Positions 1 through 9,178 of a DNA stretch of 64,000 nt are shown piece by piece. This stretch comes from Bradyrhizobium sp. BR 10289 (lineage in GTDB: Bacteria > Pseudomonadota > Alphaproteobacteria > Rhizobiales > Xanthobacteraceae), in NCBI RefSeq assembly GCF_019455385.1, contig NZ_JACOFR010000011.1:166411-230410 (forward strand). The letters are read 5' to 3'. Both the position numbers and the translations under genes were made by a program. The stretch's first letter is position 1, and each line of letters opens with the position of its first letter. The notes below the pieces were generated by a model that searched no databases, was not told where the DNA came from, and worked only from the letters and a program-made list of their open reading frames with translations.

Positions 1-2
1 AG

Positions 3-749
3 GCGCCTGAGAAGGACGCTGCGAAAAAAGTCGCGCCTGCCAAGGCCAGCTTTCGCCGCGAGCGTGCGCTGATCAAGCGCGGCATCTGGCCCATCGCCGG
101 CTGCGACGAGGCCGGCCGCGGGCCGCTCGCCGGTCCCGTGGTGGCGGCGGCGGTGATTCTCGATCCCGACCGCATTCCGCGTGGCATCGACGATTCCAAG
201 CGGCTGACCGCGGAGGAGCGCGAAAGACTGTTCGAGAAGATCTGTGCCACCGCGCAGGTCTCGGTCGCCGTCGCCTCGCCGGCACGTATCGACCGTGACA
301 ACATCCTGCGTGCCTCGCTATGGGCGCTGAAGCGCGCCGTGGTGGCGCTGCCCGAGCAGCCCAAGCACGTCTTCGTCGACGGCCGCGACCGGCTCGACAC
401 GGCCTGCGATTGCGAGGCCGTGATCGGCGGCGACGGTATCGTGCTGTCAATCGCGGCCGCCTCGATCGTCGCCAAGGTGACGCGCGACCGTCTGATGTGC
501 GCGCTGGCGCAGGACTGCCCCGGCTACGGCTTCGAGCAGCACAAGGGCTACGGCGTCCCCGAGCATCTCGACGCGCTGAGCCGCCTCGGCCCGACGATCC
601 ACCACCGCAGCTTCTTCGCCCCCGTCGCGGCGGCGCGGGCCAAGCACATGCCCTGGACGGTCGAGCCCGTGCGGGACCTGTTCGAGGTCACCGAGGTCGA
701 GGTGCAGGTGGAGACCTCAGTTGAAATCGACGCTTCCGCGGGCCTCTAG
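3..749 (+). CDS. rnhB: Ribonuclease HII (5'-truncated by window edge)
   Basis: RNase HII cleaves RNA in RNA/DNA hybrids, including single misincorporated ribonucleotides. The frame is open from the left edge, so the start lies outside the window. The family motif GCDEAGRGPLAGPVVAA is read around bases 102-150 and supplies the first catalytic Asp-Glu pair. Further family blocks follow: DDSKRLTAEERE, FVDGRD and SIVAKVTRDRLM. The visible N-terminus is Ala/Lys rich, a common extension before the catalytic domain. The C-terminal tail after the HHRSFFAPV block is acidic and poorly conserved. The identification is firm; only the start is missing. Confidence 0.95.
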   Translation, partial: APEKDAAKKVAPAKASFRRERALIKRGIWPIAGCDEAGRGPLAGPVVAAAVILDPDRIPRGIDDSKRLTAEERERLFEKICATAQVSVAVASPARIDRDNILRASLWALKRAVVALPEQPKHVFVDGRDRLDTACDCEAVIGGDGIVLSIAAASIVAKVTRDRLMCALAQDCPGYGFEQHKGYGVPEHLDALSRLGPTIHHRSFFAPVAAARAKHMPWTVEPVRDLFEVTEVEVQVETSVEIDASAGL

Positions 750-848
750 ATCAGAGGGTCGTTGCCACGACACGCAGCGCCCTTTATCAAAACAGTCGTG
801 AGCGAATAGGGCCGGCTGGACGGGTTGGCTGCATCTTGCGGGCGTTGC

Positions 849-2357
849 ATGCGGTTTACCTCCCTGGTCATCGAGCTCATTCGCGCCCGGCCGCGGCTGA
901 TCGTGTGGATCGCCGTGCTGCTCCAGGCCTTGATGTGGCTGTTCGTGGCGCTGGTGTTTTACCGCAGCCCGCCCGGCGGTCTCGCGACCCTCCTGGCGTT
1001 CGGCCGCGAGTACCAGGTCGGGACTGATCTCGGCCCGCCCCTGCCGGTCTGGCTCGCCGACATCGCCTACCGCGCCGCGGGCGGCCACATGTTCGGCGTC
1101 TACGTGCTGGCGGAGCTCTGCGAGATCGCGACCTTCATCGCGCTCTATCATCTCTCGCGCGCCGTGGTCGGCTCGCAGCAGGCGGTGCTCGCCGTGCTGC
1201 TGACCATGACGGTGCTGGCGTTCTCCTCGCCGGCGCTCGATTTCGGCCTGCTGGTGCTGGCGCGGCCGCTCTGGGCGCTGCTGCTGCTGCATTCCTGGCA
1301 GATCATCGGCCAGCGCCGCGGCAATGCCTGGTTCGCCTGGTCGATCGAGGCGGGCCTGTTGCTGCTGACGACGCCCGCGGCGATCTTCCTGCTTCTGCTG
1401 ATCGTCGTCTTCGCAATCTCGACCGCCGGCGGCCGCCGCACGCTGCGCGCGCTGGACCCGCTGTTCGCGCTGATCGTCGTCGCCGTGCTGGCGCTGCCCT
1501 ATGCGGTCTGGCTGATGCGCGCCGAAACGCTGGTGCTGCCCACCCTGCCGCAAGTCGCCGAGCTGAATGCCCGCGCCATTCACGCCGCCTGGCTGCTCGG
1601 CGGGCTCGTGCTTGGCGCCGCGGCCATCCCGGCGCTGACCTTTCTCAATACCGGCCTGTTCGTCGCCAAAGGTGAGGACGCGCCGATCATCTACCGCCCG
1701 CCGGTCGAGCCGCTCGCGCGCAGTTATGTCTATTTCTTCGCCTTGGCACCGGCGCTGGGTGCGGTCCTGATCTCCGGCGTGCTCGGGCTCGATGCCGTCG
1801 TCGGCGGCCCTGGTGTCGTTCTGGCGATGTCCGGGCTTGCCGTCATCGTCGCGGCCGGCGATCTCATCGCAATGCGCCGCGCGCGCATGCTGCGGACGGT
1901 GTGGGCCGCGGCCGTCGTGGCGCCGGCCGCCGGTGTCGTGCTCGCCGTGCTGTTCCTGCCCTGGACTGGCACCAACGAGATCGCGACCTCGATGCCGGCG
2001 CGCGCGATCTCGGATTTCTTCGACGAGAGCTTTGCCCGCCGCACCAATCATCGCCTGCGCGCCGTCGCCGGCGAGACCCAGCTCGCGAGCTTGATCACGC
2101 TGCATTCCGGCCGCCCGCATCTGTTCATCGATGCTCAGCCTGCGCGGACGCCGTGGATGAACCAGACCAGGTTCAGTGAAACCGGCGGTGTCGTGGTCTG
2201 GCGTGCCGCCGATACCGCCGGCACCCCGCCGCCCGAGATTCTCGCGCGCTTCCCCGGCGTCGTGCCGGAAGTACCGCGCGCCTTCGAATGGCTGGTGACG
2301 GGCCGTCAGCAACTCTTGCGCATCGGCTGGGCGATCGTGCGGCCGAAGGGGACGTAG
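849..2357 (+). CDS. Multi-pass membrane protein, ArnT/GT39-like glycosyltransferase candidate
   Basis: This 502-residue protein has a basic N-terminus followed by about ten hydrophobic segments and a soluble C-terminal domain of roughly 110 residues. A D-L-G-P-P-L-P-V-W-L block in the first periplasmic loop (around residue 60) resembles the acidic loop of polyprenyl-phosphate-dependent GT-C glycosyltransferases. The ATG at 849 was chosen; an in-frame TTG at 825 would add eight residues with no better ribosome site. If it is a GT-C enzyme it would move a sugar from a lipid carrier to an envelope acceptor. The substrate cannot be read from the sequence. It follows rnhB on the same strand after a 99-base gap. 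Confidence 0.6.
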   Translation: MRFTSLVIELIRARPRLIVWIAVLLQALMWLFVALVFYRSPPGGLATLLAFGREYQVGTDLGPPLPVWLADIAYRAAGGHMFGVYVLAELCEIATFIALYHLSRAVVGSQQAVLAVLLTMTVLAFSSPALDFGLLVLARPLWALLLLHSWQIIGQRRGNAWFAWSIEAGLLLLTTPAAIFLLLLIVVFAISTAGGRRTLRALDPLFALIVVAVLALPYAVWLMRAETLVLPTLPQVAELNARAIHAAWLLGGLVLGAAAIPALTFLNTGLFVAKGEDAPIIYRPPVEPLARSYVYFFALAPALGAVLISGVLGLDAVVGGPGVVLAMSGLAVIVAAGDLIAMRRARMLRTVWAAAVVAPAAGVVLAVLFLPWTGTNEIATSMPARAISDFFDESFARRTNHRLRAVAGETQLASLITLHSGRPHLFIDAQPARTPWMNQTRFSETGGVVVWRAADTAGTPPPEILARFPGVVPEVPRAFEWLVTGRQQLLRIGWAIVRPKGT

Positions 2358-2375
2358 CGACAATCGCTGAAAATC

Positions 2376-2466
2376 GTAGGGTGGGCAAAGGCGCAAAGCG
2401 CCGTGCCCACGTCACCTATCCGTTGTCACGATAGAGGTGGTAGGCACGCTCCGCTTTGCCCACCCT
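2376..2466. repeat. Intergenic palindromic repeat, GTAGGGTGGGCAAAG family (copy 1 of 3)
   Basis: The element begins GTAGGGTGGGCAAAG and ends CTTTGCCCACCCT, so its ends form a long inverted repeat. The same ends recur at 44207-44295 and 51630-51716 with diverged centres. It sits between two convergent genes and could fold as a transcript terminator for both. Confidence 0.8.
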
Positions 2467-2477
2467 CCGAGAGCTTG

Positions 2478-3284
2478 CTAACCCGCCAGCGCCTTCGCAA
2501 TCGACCGCAAATCCTGCCAGGCCAGCCGCTTGTAGGACGGCGAGCGGAGCAGATAGGCCGGATGGAATGTCGGCAGCGCGCGAATGGTGCGCTGGCCGGT
2601 CTCGTAGTCGAACCAGCGCCCGCGCGTGCGCATGATGCCTTCGCGTGTCGACAGCAGCGTCTGCGTCGAGGGATTGCCGAGCGTCACCAGGACGTCCGGA
2701 TTCACCAGCTCGATCTGGCGCTGGATGAAGGGCAGGCAGATTTGCGTCTCCTGCGGCGTCGGCGTGCGGTTGCCGGGCGGCCGCCATGGAATGACGTTGG
2801 CGATGTAGGCGGTGGTGCGGTTGAGGCCGATGGCGCCGATCATGAGGTCGAGCAGCTTGCCGCTGCGTCCGACAAAGGGCAGTCCCTCGATGTCCTCGTC
2901 GCGGCCCGGCGCCTCGCCGACGAACATGATGCGCGCCTGCGGATTGCCGTCGGCGAACACGAGGCGCGTCGCGGTGTGTTTCAGTGCGCAGCCCTCAAAA
3001 CTTTGCATGAGCTCGCGCAGCGCCTCCAGCGTCGGCGCGGTGCGCGCGGCCTCGCGCGCGGAGGCGATCGCGACGTCGGGCGCAGGCGCGGCCTCGCCGC
3101 GCATGACCGCGGGCGCTGCGACCGGCCGCGGTGCCTCGACCGGCGGCGCCGCGCGCGGGGTCGGCGGCGGGGCATCCATTTCCGCCAGACGGTCTATCGG
3201 CTCCTCCGCGACCGCGCAGTCGACGCCGGCCTCCAGATAGAAGGCGAGTAGCTCTCGGACGGTGGGTGCGGGTTCGGGGATCAT
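2478..3284 (-). CDS. Uracil-DNA glycosylase, family 4-like, lacking two Fe-S ligand cysteines
   Basis: The 268-residue protein should remove uracil from DNA. Residues 1-85 are a Pro/Ala-rich extension. The catalytic domain carries VGEAPGRDED (122-131, the water-activating motif region), LPFVGRSGKLLD (135-146), PPGNR (169-173), a conserved VTLG (200-203) and TFHPAYLLR (239-247, minor-groove loop). Family 4 enzymes bind a 4Fe-4S cluster with four cysteines. Here the expected first cysteine is Phe96, the second is Cys99, the third is Trp167 in NVIPWRPPGNR and the fourth is Cys183, so a normal cluster looks impossible. It is convergent with the preceding gene. Confidence 0.88.
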   Translation of the reverse strand: MIPEPAPTVRELLAFYLEAGVDCAVAEEPIDRLAEMDAPPPTPRAAPPVEAPRPVAAPAVMRGEAAPAPDVAIASAREAARTAPTLEALRELMQSFEGCALKHTATRLVFADGNPQARIMFVGEAPGRDEDIEGLPFVGRSGKLLDLMIGAIGLNRTTAYIANVIPWRPPGNRTPTPQETQICLPFIQRQIELVNPDVLVTLGNPSTQTLLSTREGIMRTRGRWFDYETGQRTIRALPTFHPAYLLRSPSYKRLAWQDLRSIAKALAG

Positions 3285-3420
3285 TTGGAAAGTCAGACTA
3301 TTAGTTCATCTTAAGCCGCCTTGCATCCCAGCGGAACGCGATTCCGAGGTTGTCCTACCCGGAAAAATCGGAAACAAGAGGGCGCAAACGACCAAGGACC
3401 GTCTCAAGGGCTGAGATCAG

Positions 3421-5082
3421 ATGAGCACCGAAGAACTTCCCCCGCGCGAATCCATGGAATTCGACGTCGTCATCGTTGGCGCCGGTCCCTCGGGCCTGTC
3501 GGCCGCGATCCGGCTGAAGCAGCTCAATGCCGATCTCAACGTGGTCGTGGTGGAGAAGGGCTCCGAGGTTGGTGCGCATATTCTCTCGGGTGCCGTGATC
3601 GACCCGGCCGGGCTCGACAAGCTCATTCCCGACTGGCGCGAAGATGCCGACTGCCCGTTGAAGACCCAGGTGAAGGACGACCGCTTCTACTGGATGACGG
3701 CGGGCGGGGCGATCAAGCTGCCGGGCTTCATGATGCCGCCGCTGATGGACAATCATCACTGCTATATCGGCTCGCTCGGCAATGTCTGCCGCTGGCTGGC
3801 GCGGAAAGCGGAGGCGCTCGGCGTCGAGATCTATCCGGGCTTCGCCGCGGCCGAAGTGCTCTATGACGAGGAGGGCAGGGTCAAGGGCATCGCCACCGGC
3901 GACATGGGCATCGGCCGCGACGGCAAGCCGAAGGACTCCTTCACCCGTGGCATGGAATTGCTCGGCAAATACACGCTGTTCGCCGAAGGCGCACGCGGCA
4001 GCCTGACCAAGCAGCTCATCAACAAGTTCGCGCTCGATGCCAAGAGCGAACCGCCGAAGTTCGGCATTGGTCTCAAGGAAGTCTGGCAGATCGATCCCGC
4101 CAAGCATCAGAAGGGCCTGATCCAGCACTCATTCGGCTGGCCGCTCGACCTGAAGACCGGCGGTGGCTCGTTCCTCTATCATTATGACGACAATCTCGTC
4201 GCGGTCGGCTTCGTCGTGCACCTGAACTACGATGATCCCTATCTCTCGCCGTTCGACGAATTCCAGCGCTTCAAGACCCATCCATCGATCCGCGGCGTGT
4301 TCGAGGGTGGCAAGCGGCTCGCCTATGGCGCACGCGCCATCACCGAGGGCGGTTATCAATCGGTGCCGAAGCTGACCTTCCCCGGCGGCGCGCTGGTCGG
4401 CTGCGCAGCCGGCTTCGTCAACGTGCCCCGCATCAAGGGCGTGCACAACGCGATGGGCACCGGCATGCTGGCTGCCGAGCACGTCGCCGCGGCGATTGCG
4501 GCTGATCGCGCCAATGACGAGATCGTCGATTACGAGAACGCCTGGCGATCCTCGCCGGTCGGCAAGGATTTGTTCCTGGTCCGCAACGTCAAGCCGCTGT
4601 GGTCGAAGTTCGGCACCGTGCTCGGCGTCGCGCTCGGCGGCTTCGACATGTGGTGCAACACGCTGTTCGGCACCTCGCTGTTCGGCACCCAGCCGCATGC
4701 TAAACCCGACCGCGCCACGCTCGATCCGGCGAAGCAGCACACCCCGAAGAACTATCCGAAGCCGGACGGAAAGATTTCCTTCGACAAGCTGTCCTCGGTG
4801 TTCCTGTCCAACACCAATCATGAGGAGGACCAGCCGGTGCATCTCAAGGTCACGGACATGAACCTGCAGAAGACCTCGGAGCACGACGTGTTTGCCGGCC
4901 CTTCGAATCGCTATTGCCCGGCCGGCGTCTACGAGTGGATCGAGGAGGGTTCGGGCCCGCGCTTCCAGATCAATGCCCAGAATTGCGTCCACTGCAAAAC
5001 CTGCGACGTGAAGGACCCCAACGGCAACATCACCTGGGTTCCCCCGGAGGGCGGCGGCGGTCCGAACTACGAGGCGATGTAA
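3421..5082 (+). CDS. Electron transfer flavoprotein-ubiquinone oxidoreductase
   Basis: This inner-membrane-associated flavoprotein passes electrons from ETF, reduced by acyl-CoA and other dehydrogenases, into the ubiquinone pool. The 553-residue length is normal. The FAD-binding motif VVIVGAGPSGLSAA lies at about residues 16-29. The middle holds the membrane-embedding quinone region. The C-terminus has the 4Fe-4S cysteines in YCPAGVYEW and in NCVHCKTCDVKDP, ending with the WVPPEGGGGPNY block typical of the family. The start at 3421 is followed by a short acidic leader before the FAD domain. It has its own upstream gap and no ETF genes next to it. Confidence 0.96.
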   Translation: MSTEELPPRESMEFDVVIVGAGPSGLSAAIRLKQLNADLNVVVVEKGSEVGAHILSGAVIDPAGLDKLIPDWREDADCPLKTQVKDDRFYWMTAGGAIKLPGFMMPPLMDNHHCYIGSLGNVCRWLARKAEALGVEIYPGFAAAEVLYDEEGRVKGIATGDMGIGRDGKPKDSFTRGMELLGKYTLFAEGARGSLTKQLINKFALDAKSEPPKFGIGLKEVWQIDPAKHQKGLIQHSFGWPLDLKTGGGSFLYHYDDNLVAVGFVVHLNYDDPYLSPFDEFQRFKTHPSIRGVFEGGKRLAYGARAITEGGYQSVPKLTFPGGALVGCAAGFVNVPRIKGVHNAMGTGMLAAEHVAAAIAADRANDEIVDYENAWRSSPVGKDLFLVRNVKPLWSKFGTVLGVALGGFDMWCNTLFGTSLFGTQPHAKPDRATLDPAKQHTPKNYPKPDGKISFDKLSSVFLSNTNHEEDQPVHLKVTDMNLQKTSEHDVFAGPSNRYCPAGVYEWIEEGSGPRFQINAQNCVHCKTCDVKDPNGNITWVPPEGGGGPNYEAM

Positions 5083-5378
5083 GAGCGGGCTAGGTGGAAT
5101 CGGCCAAGGTCCGAAAGGTGATCTGGCGCACGTTCGCGTGAGCCCCCCTCTGCGGCTACCGGCCGCGGCCACGATAAGGCCATACTAGCAGCGTCTTGGG
5201 CTCTCTTGGCCGATTTGGGGCGTGCGGAGGGGATCGCCCGGCCCGAATCCTTGCGGTGAAGCGCCAAAAGCGGCATTGTCGGCCCGACGGTTCCGGGTCC
5301 CGATGCCTCCGGCCGCGTTCGCATGCGATACGGCCTTCTGCTGCAAACCCAGGCACTACCAACTCAAGGCGAGCCCTG

Positions 5379-7175
5379 ATGTTCTCAAATCGTTTCAACC
5401 GCTGGACTGTTGCCGCCATCGCCCTCGTGGGCACTGCGATCGCGACGGTCCCCGGCGCGGTCATGGCGCAGACGCCGGACCATCCGTCCGACACGGCGGC
5501 GCAATTTCCGACCCGGAACGATCTGAAGTCGCTCACCACGTCCGGCAGCTATCTGGCCGCCCGCCACGCCAGCGTCGAGCGCGATGCCGCGTCGGCCGCA
5601 GCGTTCTACCGCTCGGCGCTGCGCAGCGACCCGAAGAACAACGAACTGCTCGACCGCGCCTTCATCTCGTCGGTCGCCGACGGTGACATCGAGGAGGCGG
5701 TCAAGCTCGCCGAGCGCATCCTCACCATCGACAAGACCAACCGCGTCGCGCGCCTGGTCGTCGGCGTGCACGATCTCAAGATGAAGAAGTACGCGACCGC
5801 GCAGACCAACATCAACCAGTCGATCCGCGGTCCGATCACCGATCTCGTTGCCACTCTGCTGTCGGGTTGGGCCGCCTATGGCGCCGGCGATGCCAAGGGC
5901 GGTGTCGCCACCATCGACAAGCTGGCCGGTCCCGAATGGTATCCGCTGTTCAAGGACCTCCATGCCGGCATGATCCTCGAGCTCTCCGGCAAGGAGAAGG
6001 ATGCCGGCACCCGCTTCGAGCGCGCCTACAAGCTCGACGATTCCATGCTGCGCGTGACCGAAGCCTACGCGCGCTGGCTGTCGCGCAACAAGGATGCGGC
6101 GGCGGCGACGACCGTCTATCAGGCCTTCGACAAGAAGCTCGCCCGTCATCCGCTGATCGCGGAAGGACTGCGCGATACCAAGGCCGGCAAGAAGCTGCCG
6201 CCGCTGGTCGACTCCGCACAAGCCGGTGCGGCCGAAGCGCTCTACGGCATCGGCGCCACGCTGACCCGCCGCGGCGGCGAGGACCTGGCGCTGGTCTATC
6301 TCCAGCTCTCGCTCTACCTGCAGCCGAGCCATCCGCTGGCGCTGCTCTCGCTCGCCGATCTCTATGAATCGGTGAAGCGTCCGCAGATGGCGATCAAGGT
6401 CTATGAGCGCGTGCCGGCGACCTCGCCGCTCAAGCGCAACGCGCAGATCCAGCTCGCGATTGACCTCGATTCCGCCGACCGCACCGACGAGGCGATCAAG
6501 ATCCTCAAGGGCGTCACGTCAGAGGATGCCAAGGATCTCGAAGCCATTATGGCGCTCGGCAACATCGAGCGCGGCCGCAAGAAGTTCGGCGATTGTGGCG
6601 CGACCTATTCGCGCGGCATCGAGGTGCTGCCGGCAGGCAACGACAAGGCCAACAGCGTCTGGTATTATTATCGCGGCATCTGCGAGGAGCGCTCCAAGGA
6701 GTGGAGCAAGGCCGAGGCCGACATGAAGAAGGCGCTCGAGCTGCAGCCCGACCAGCCGCATGTCCTCAACTATCTCGGCTATTCCTGGATCGACCAGGGC
6801 GTGAACCTCGACGAAGGCATGAAGATGATCAAGCGCGCCGTCGAGCAACGTCCCGACGACGGCTACATCGTCGACTCCCTCGGCTGGGCCTATTACCGCA
6901 TCGGCAACTACGAGGAGGCGGTGAAGAACCTTGAGCGCGCGATCGACCTCAAGCCCGAGGATCCCACCATCAACGATCACCTTGGCGATGCCTATTGGCG
7001 CGTCGGCCGCACGCTGGAGGCCAAATTCCAGTGGGCCCATGCGCGCGATCTCAAGCCCGAGCCGGATGACCTTCCGAAGATCGAAGCCAAGATCGCCAAC
7101 GGCATGACCGAGGACAATTCGAACTCTTCGGCCGCTCAGGCGGAAAAGAAGAAGGACGACGGCAAGGGCGGCTAG
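5379..7175 (+). CDS. Exported tetratricopeptide repeat protein
   Basis: The 598-residue protein starts with a clear signal peptide (basic residues, hydrophobic core, cleavage after AVMAQ near residue 30). The rest is helical TPR repeats. The C-terminal half has the best matches: a block containing NYLGYSWIDQG, then DSLGWAYYRIGNYEEAV and DHLGDAYWRVGR. Such proteins usually act as scaffolds in the periplasm or at the outer membrane. The frame is open further upstream, but the ATG at 5379 gives the signal peptide and is the sensible start. It lies 19 bases before ispE, so the two may be cotranscribed. The partner is unknown. Confidence 0.85.
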   Translation: MFSNRFNRWTVAAIALVGTAIATVPGAVMAQTPDHPSDTAAQFPTRNDLKSLTTSGSYLAARHASVERDAASAAAFYRSALRSDPKNNELLDRAFISSVADGDIEEAVKLAERILTIDKTNRVARLVVGVHDLKMKKYATAQTNINQSIRGPITDLVATLLSGWAAYGAGDAKGGVATIDKLAGPEWYPLFKDLHAGMILELSGKEKDAGTRFERAYKLDDSMLRVTEAYARWLSRNKDAAAATTVYQAFDKKLARHPLIAEGLRDTKAGKKLPPLVDSAQAGAAEALYGIGATLTRRGGEDLALVYLQLSLYLQPSHPLALLSLADLYESVKRPQMAIKVYERVPATSPLKRNAQIQLAIDLDSADRTDEAIKILKGVTSEDAKDLEAIMALGNIERGRKKFGDCGATYSRGIEVLPAGNDKANSVWYYYRGICEERSKEWSKAEADMKKALELQPDQPHVLNYLGYSWIDQGVNLDEGMKMIKRAVEQRPDDGYIVDSLGWAYYRIGNYEEAVKNLERAIDLKPEDPTINDHLGDAYWRVGRTLEAKFQWAHARDLKPEPDDLPKIEAKIANGMTEDNSNSSAAQAEKKKDDGKGG

Positions 7176-7194
7176 ACTGACCAAAGTTGGGGGC

Positions 7195-8088
7195 GTGTCG
7201 CCGATGCCGGCGCTGATTGAAGAAGGACGGGCGAAGGTCAATTTGAGCCTTCGCGTCGTCGGCCGTCGTGCCGACGGCTATCATGATCTCGAAAGCGTGG
7301 TCGCCTTCGCCGACTGCGCCGACCGGCTTACGCTGGAGCCGGGCGGCAAGCTGAAGCTTGTCACCACCGGGCCGCTGGCTGCGGCGTGCGGCGATGTTTC
7401 CGACAATCTGGTGTTCAAGGCCGCGAAGCTCCTGGCTGAGGCCGTGCCGAACCTGAAGCTCGGCGCCTTCGCGCTCGACAAGGTGCTTCCTGTGGCCGCC
7501 GGTATCGGCGGCGGCTCGGCGGACGCGGCGGCGGCGCTGCGGCTGCTGGCGCGTCTCAACAATCTTTCGCTCGACGATCCGCGGCTACAGAAGGTCGCGC
7601 TCGCGACCGGCGCTGACGTTCCGGTGTGCCTGTTCTCGCGCGCCTGCGACATGACCGGCGTCGGCGAGCAGTTGCTGCCACTGGCGTTGCCGAGCATGCC
7701 CTGCGTGATGGTCAACCCGCGCGTGCCGGTTGCGACCAAGGACGTCTTTAGGGAGCTCGGCCTGCGCAACGGCGAGTTGCTGGTCGGAGCCACCGCCGTC
7801 CTCGACGCGCCCGCCTGGCCGGAGGAGGGCGGGTCGATCGCCGATTGGGTCGAGGTCCTCGAAAACGTCCCCAATGATCTCGAAGCGCCGGCGCTGCGGA
7901 TCCAGCCTGTGATCGGCGAGGTGTTGGAGGCCTTGCGCGACTCCGCCGGCGTCAAGCTTGCCCGCATGTCCGGCTCGGGCGCCACGTGCTTTGCGATTTA
8001 CGGCGCGCCCACCGAAGCCCACGACGCCGCCGAAAAGATCCGGCGCGATCACTCCGGCTGGTGGGTGCATGCGGGGACGTTGAGCTAA
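7195..8088 (+). CDS. ispE: 4-diphosphocytidyl-2-C-methyl-D-erythritol kinase
   Basis: IspE is the ATP-dependent GHMP kinase of the MEP pathway, making the 2-phosphate intermediate on the way to isopentenyl diphosphate. The 297-residue protein carries the substrate motif AKVNLSLRVVGRRADGYH near the N-terminus, the ATP loop PVAAGIGGGSADAAAALR around residues 100-117, and the C-terminal GHMP motif MSGSGATCFAIY. The GTG at 7195 is taken as start; an ATG at 7204 is nearly as likely and changes only three residues. It supplies the same pathway that feeds the polyprenyl diphosphate synthase at 13.2-14.2 kb. Confidence 0.95.
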   Translation: MSPMPALIEEGRAKVNLSLRVVGRRADGYHDLESVVAFADCADRLTLEPGGKLKLVTTGPLAAACGDVSDNLVFKAAKLLAEAVPNLKLGAFALDKVLPVAAGIGGGSADAAAALRLLARLNNLSLDDPRLQKVALATGADVPVCLFSRACDMTGVGEQLLPLALPSMPCVMVNPRVPVATKDVFRELGLRNGELLVGATAVLDAPAWPEEGGSIADWVEVLENVPNDLEAPALRIQPVIGEVLEALRDSAGVKLARMSGSGATCFAIYGAPTEAHDAAEKIRRDHSGWWVHAGTLS

Positions 8089-8143
8089 CTGTTTTCTCAA
8101 CAGCGCTGCCGCATGTCGCGACGCTCATGCGCGCTACGATTGC

Positions 8144-9079
8144 TTACGTCGCCAACGCGAGATAGCCGCTGATGGTCAGGATCGACGTCACCGTCGATGC
8201 CAGGATGACATTTGACGTCATCGCCGCCTCGCGCTTGTAGAACTCCGCGAGCATGAACGGGCCCGTGCCGGTCGGAAGCGCGGCCAGCAGCACGGCGACG
8301 TGCGTGAGCAGCGGCGACAATCCGAACACCGCGGTCGCCATCACCCAGGTCACGGCCGGCTGAAGCACCAGCTTGAAGCTGACGAGAAGCGCCGCCGATC
8401 CGACATTCGTCTCGGTGCTCTCGCGCTTGGTCGCGAGAAACAGGCCGAGTGCGACGAGCGCGCAGGGCGAGGCTGCGCCGCCCAGTAGCTTGAGAAAACT
8501 CTCGGCGGCATCGGGCACGTTCATTCCGGTGATCGGGACAATCGCAGCCAGGGCCGGCGCAACGAGCAGGGGATTGCGGATCAGCGAGGCGCCGACCTTG
8601 GCAACGAGATGCCGCCGGCGTTTCTCGGTCTGCAGTCCGGTCTCGATCAGCACGATCGCGATCGCAAAGAGCACGCAGACCGTAATGATCGTAGCGACCA
8701 GCGTCGGTGCCAGCGCCTCGCGCCCGAGTGCGGCGAGCGCCAGAGGGAAACCGACGAAGCCGGTATTGGCGTAGCCCGCATTGAGGGCGTCGATGGCGGC
8801 GTCGGCGAGATGCCGGGGACGGCGCAGGCGGACGGCGATGGTCAGGCAGAACACCAGTGCCGCACCGATCCCGAAGGCGGCAATGAAGCGGGGCTGCCAG
8901 ACTTCGGCCCATCGCGCATGCGCGACGATGTCGAACAGCAGGGCGGGGAGGGCGAGATAGACGACGAAGCGGTTCAGCTCGCTGGAGGCGTGCGCGCCGA
9001 GGACGCCGATCCGCCGGGCGAGCCAACCGGCGAAGATGAGTGCGAAGATGGGGAGGACGGCCGCAAGGGTGGAAAGCAT
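8144..9079 (-). CDS. AEC-family transporter (auxin efflux/malonate carrier type)
   Basis: The 311-residue protein has ten predicted hydrophobic segments in two groups of five around a central basic loop, the layout of AEC/bile-acid-type carriers. The N-terminal half contains IFAGWLARR and LNRFVVYLALPALLF, typical of the family. These proteins export or import organic acids or related anions; the substrate here is not evident. It is transcribed divergently from the LysR gene, with 99 bases between the start codons, so that regulator probably controls it. Confidence 0.85.
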   Translation of the reverse strand: MLSTLAAVLPIFALIFAGWLARRIGVLGAHASSELNRFVVYLALPALLFDIVAHARWAEVWQPRFIAAFGIGAALVFCLTIAVRLRRPRHLADAAIDALNAGYANTGFVGFPLALAALGREALAPTLVATIITVCVLFAIAIVLIETGLQTEKRRRHLVAKVGASLIRNPLLVAPALAAIVPITGMNVPDAAESFLKLLGGAASPCALVALGLFLATKRESTETNVGSAALLVSFKLVLQPAVTWVMATAVFGLSPLLTHVAVLLAALPTGTGPFMLAEFYKREAAMTSNVILASTVTSILTISGYLALAT

Positions 9080-9159
9080 CGGGGAACCTGATTTCGGAGG
9101 GACGAATTAGGCTACCCAACGCGATTGATATCATCCAATACTGATTGCTGCACTGCTCC

Positions 9160-9174
9160 ATACCTTTTCGGTAT
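9160..9174. promoter_or_regulatory. Candidate LysR-type box (T-N11-A palindrome)
   Basis: ATACC-TTTTC-GGTAT is a perfect 5-base inverted repeat that fits the T-N11-A rule for LysR-type binding sites. It lies five bases before the LysR start codon and 80 bases upstream of the transporter start, where it could both limit the regulator and activate the divergent gene. Confidence 0.5.
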
Positions 9175-9178
9175 CATC

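Noticed and set aside
717..2396. 559-residue minus-strand frame opposite the membrane protein
   Set aside because: Very Arg/Gln/Asp/Gly-rich shadow of a GC-rich gene; no motif and the plus strand has clear membrane segments.
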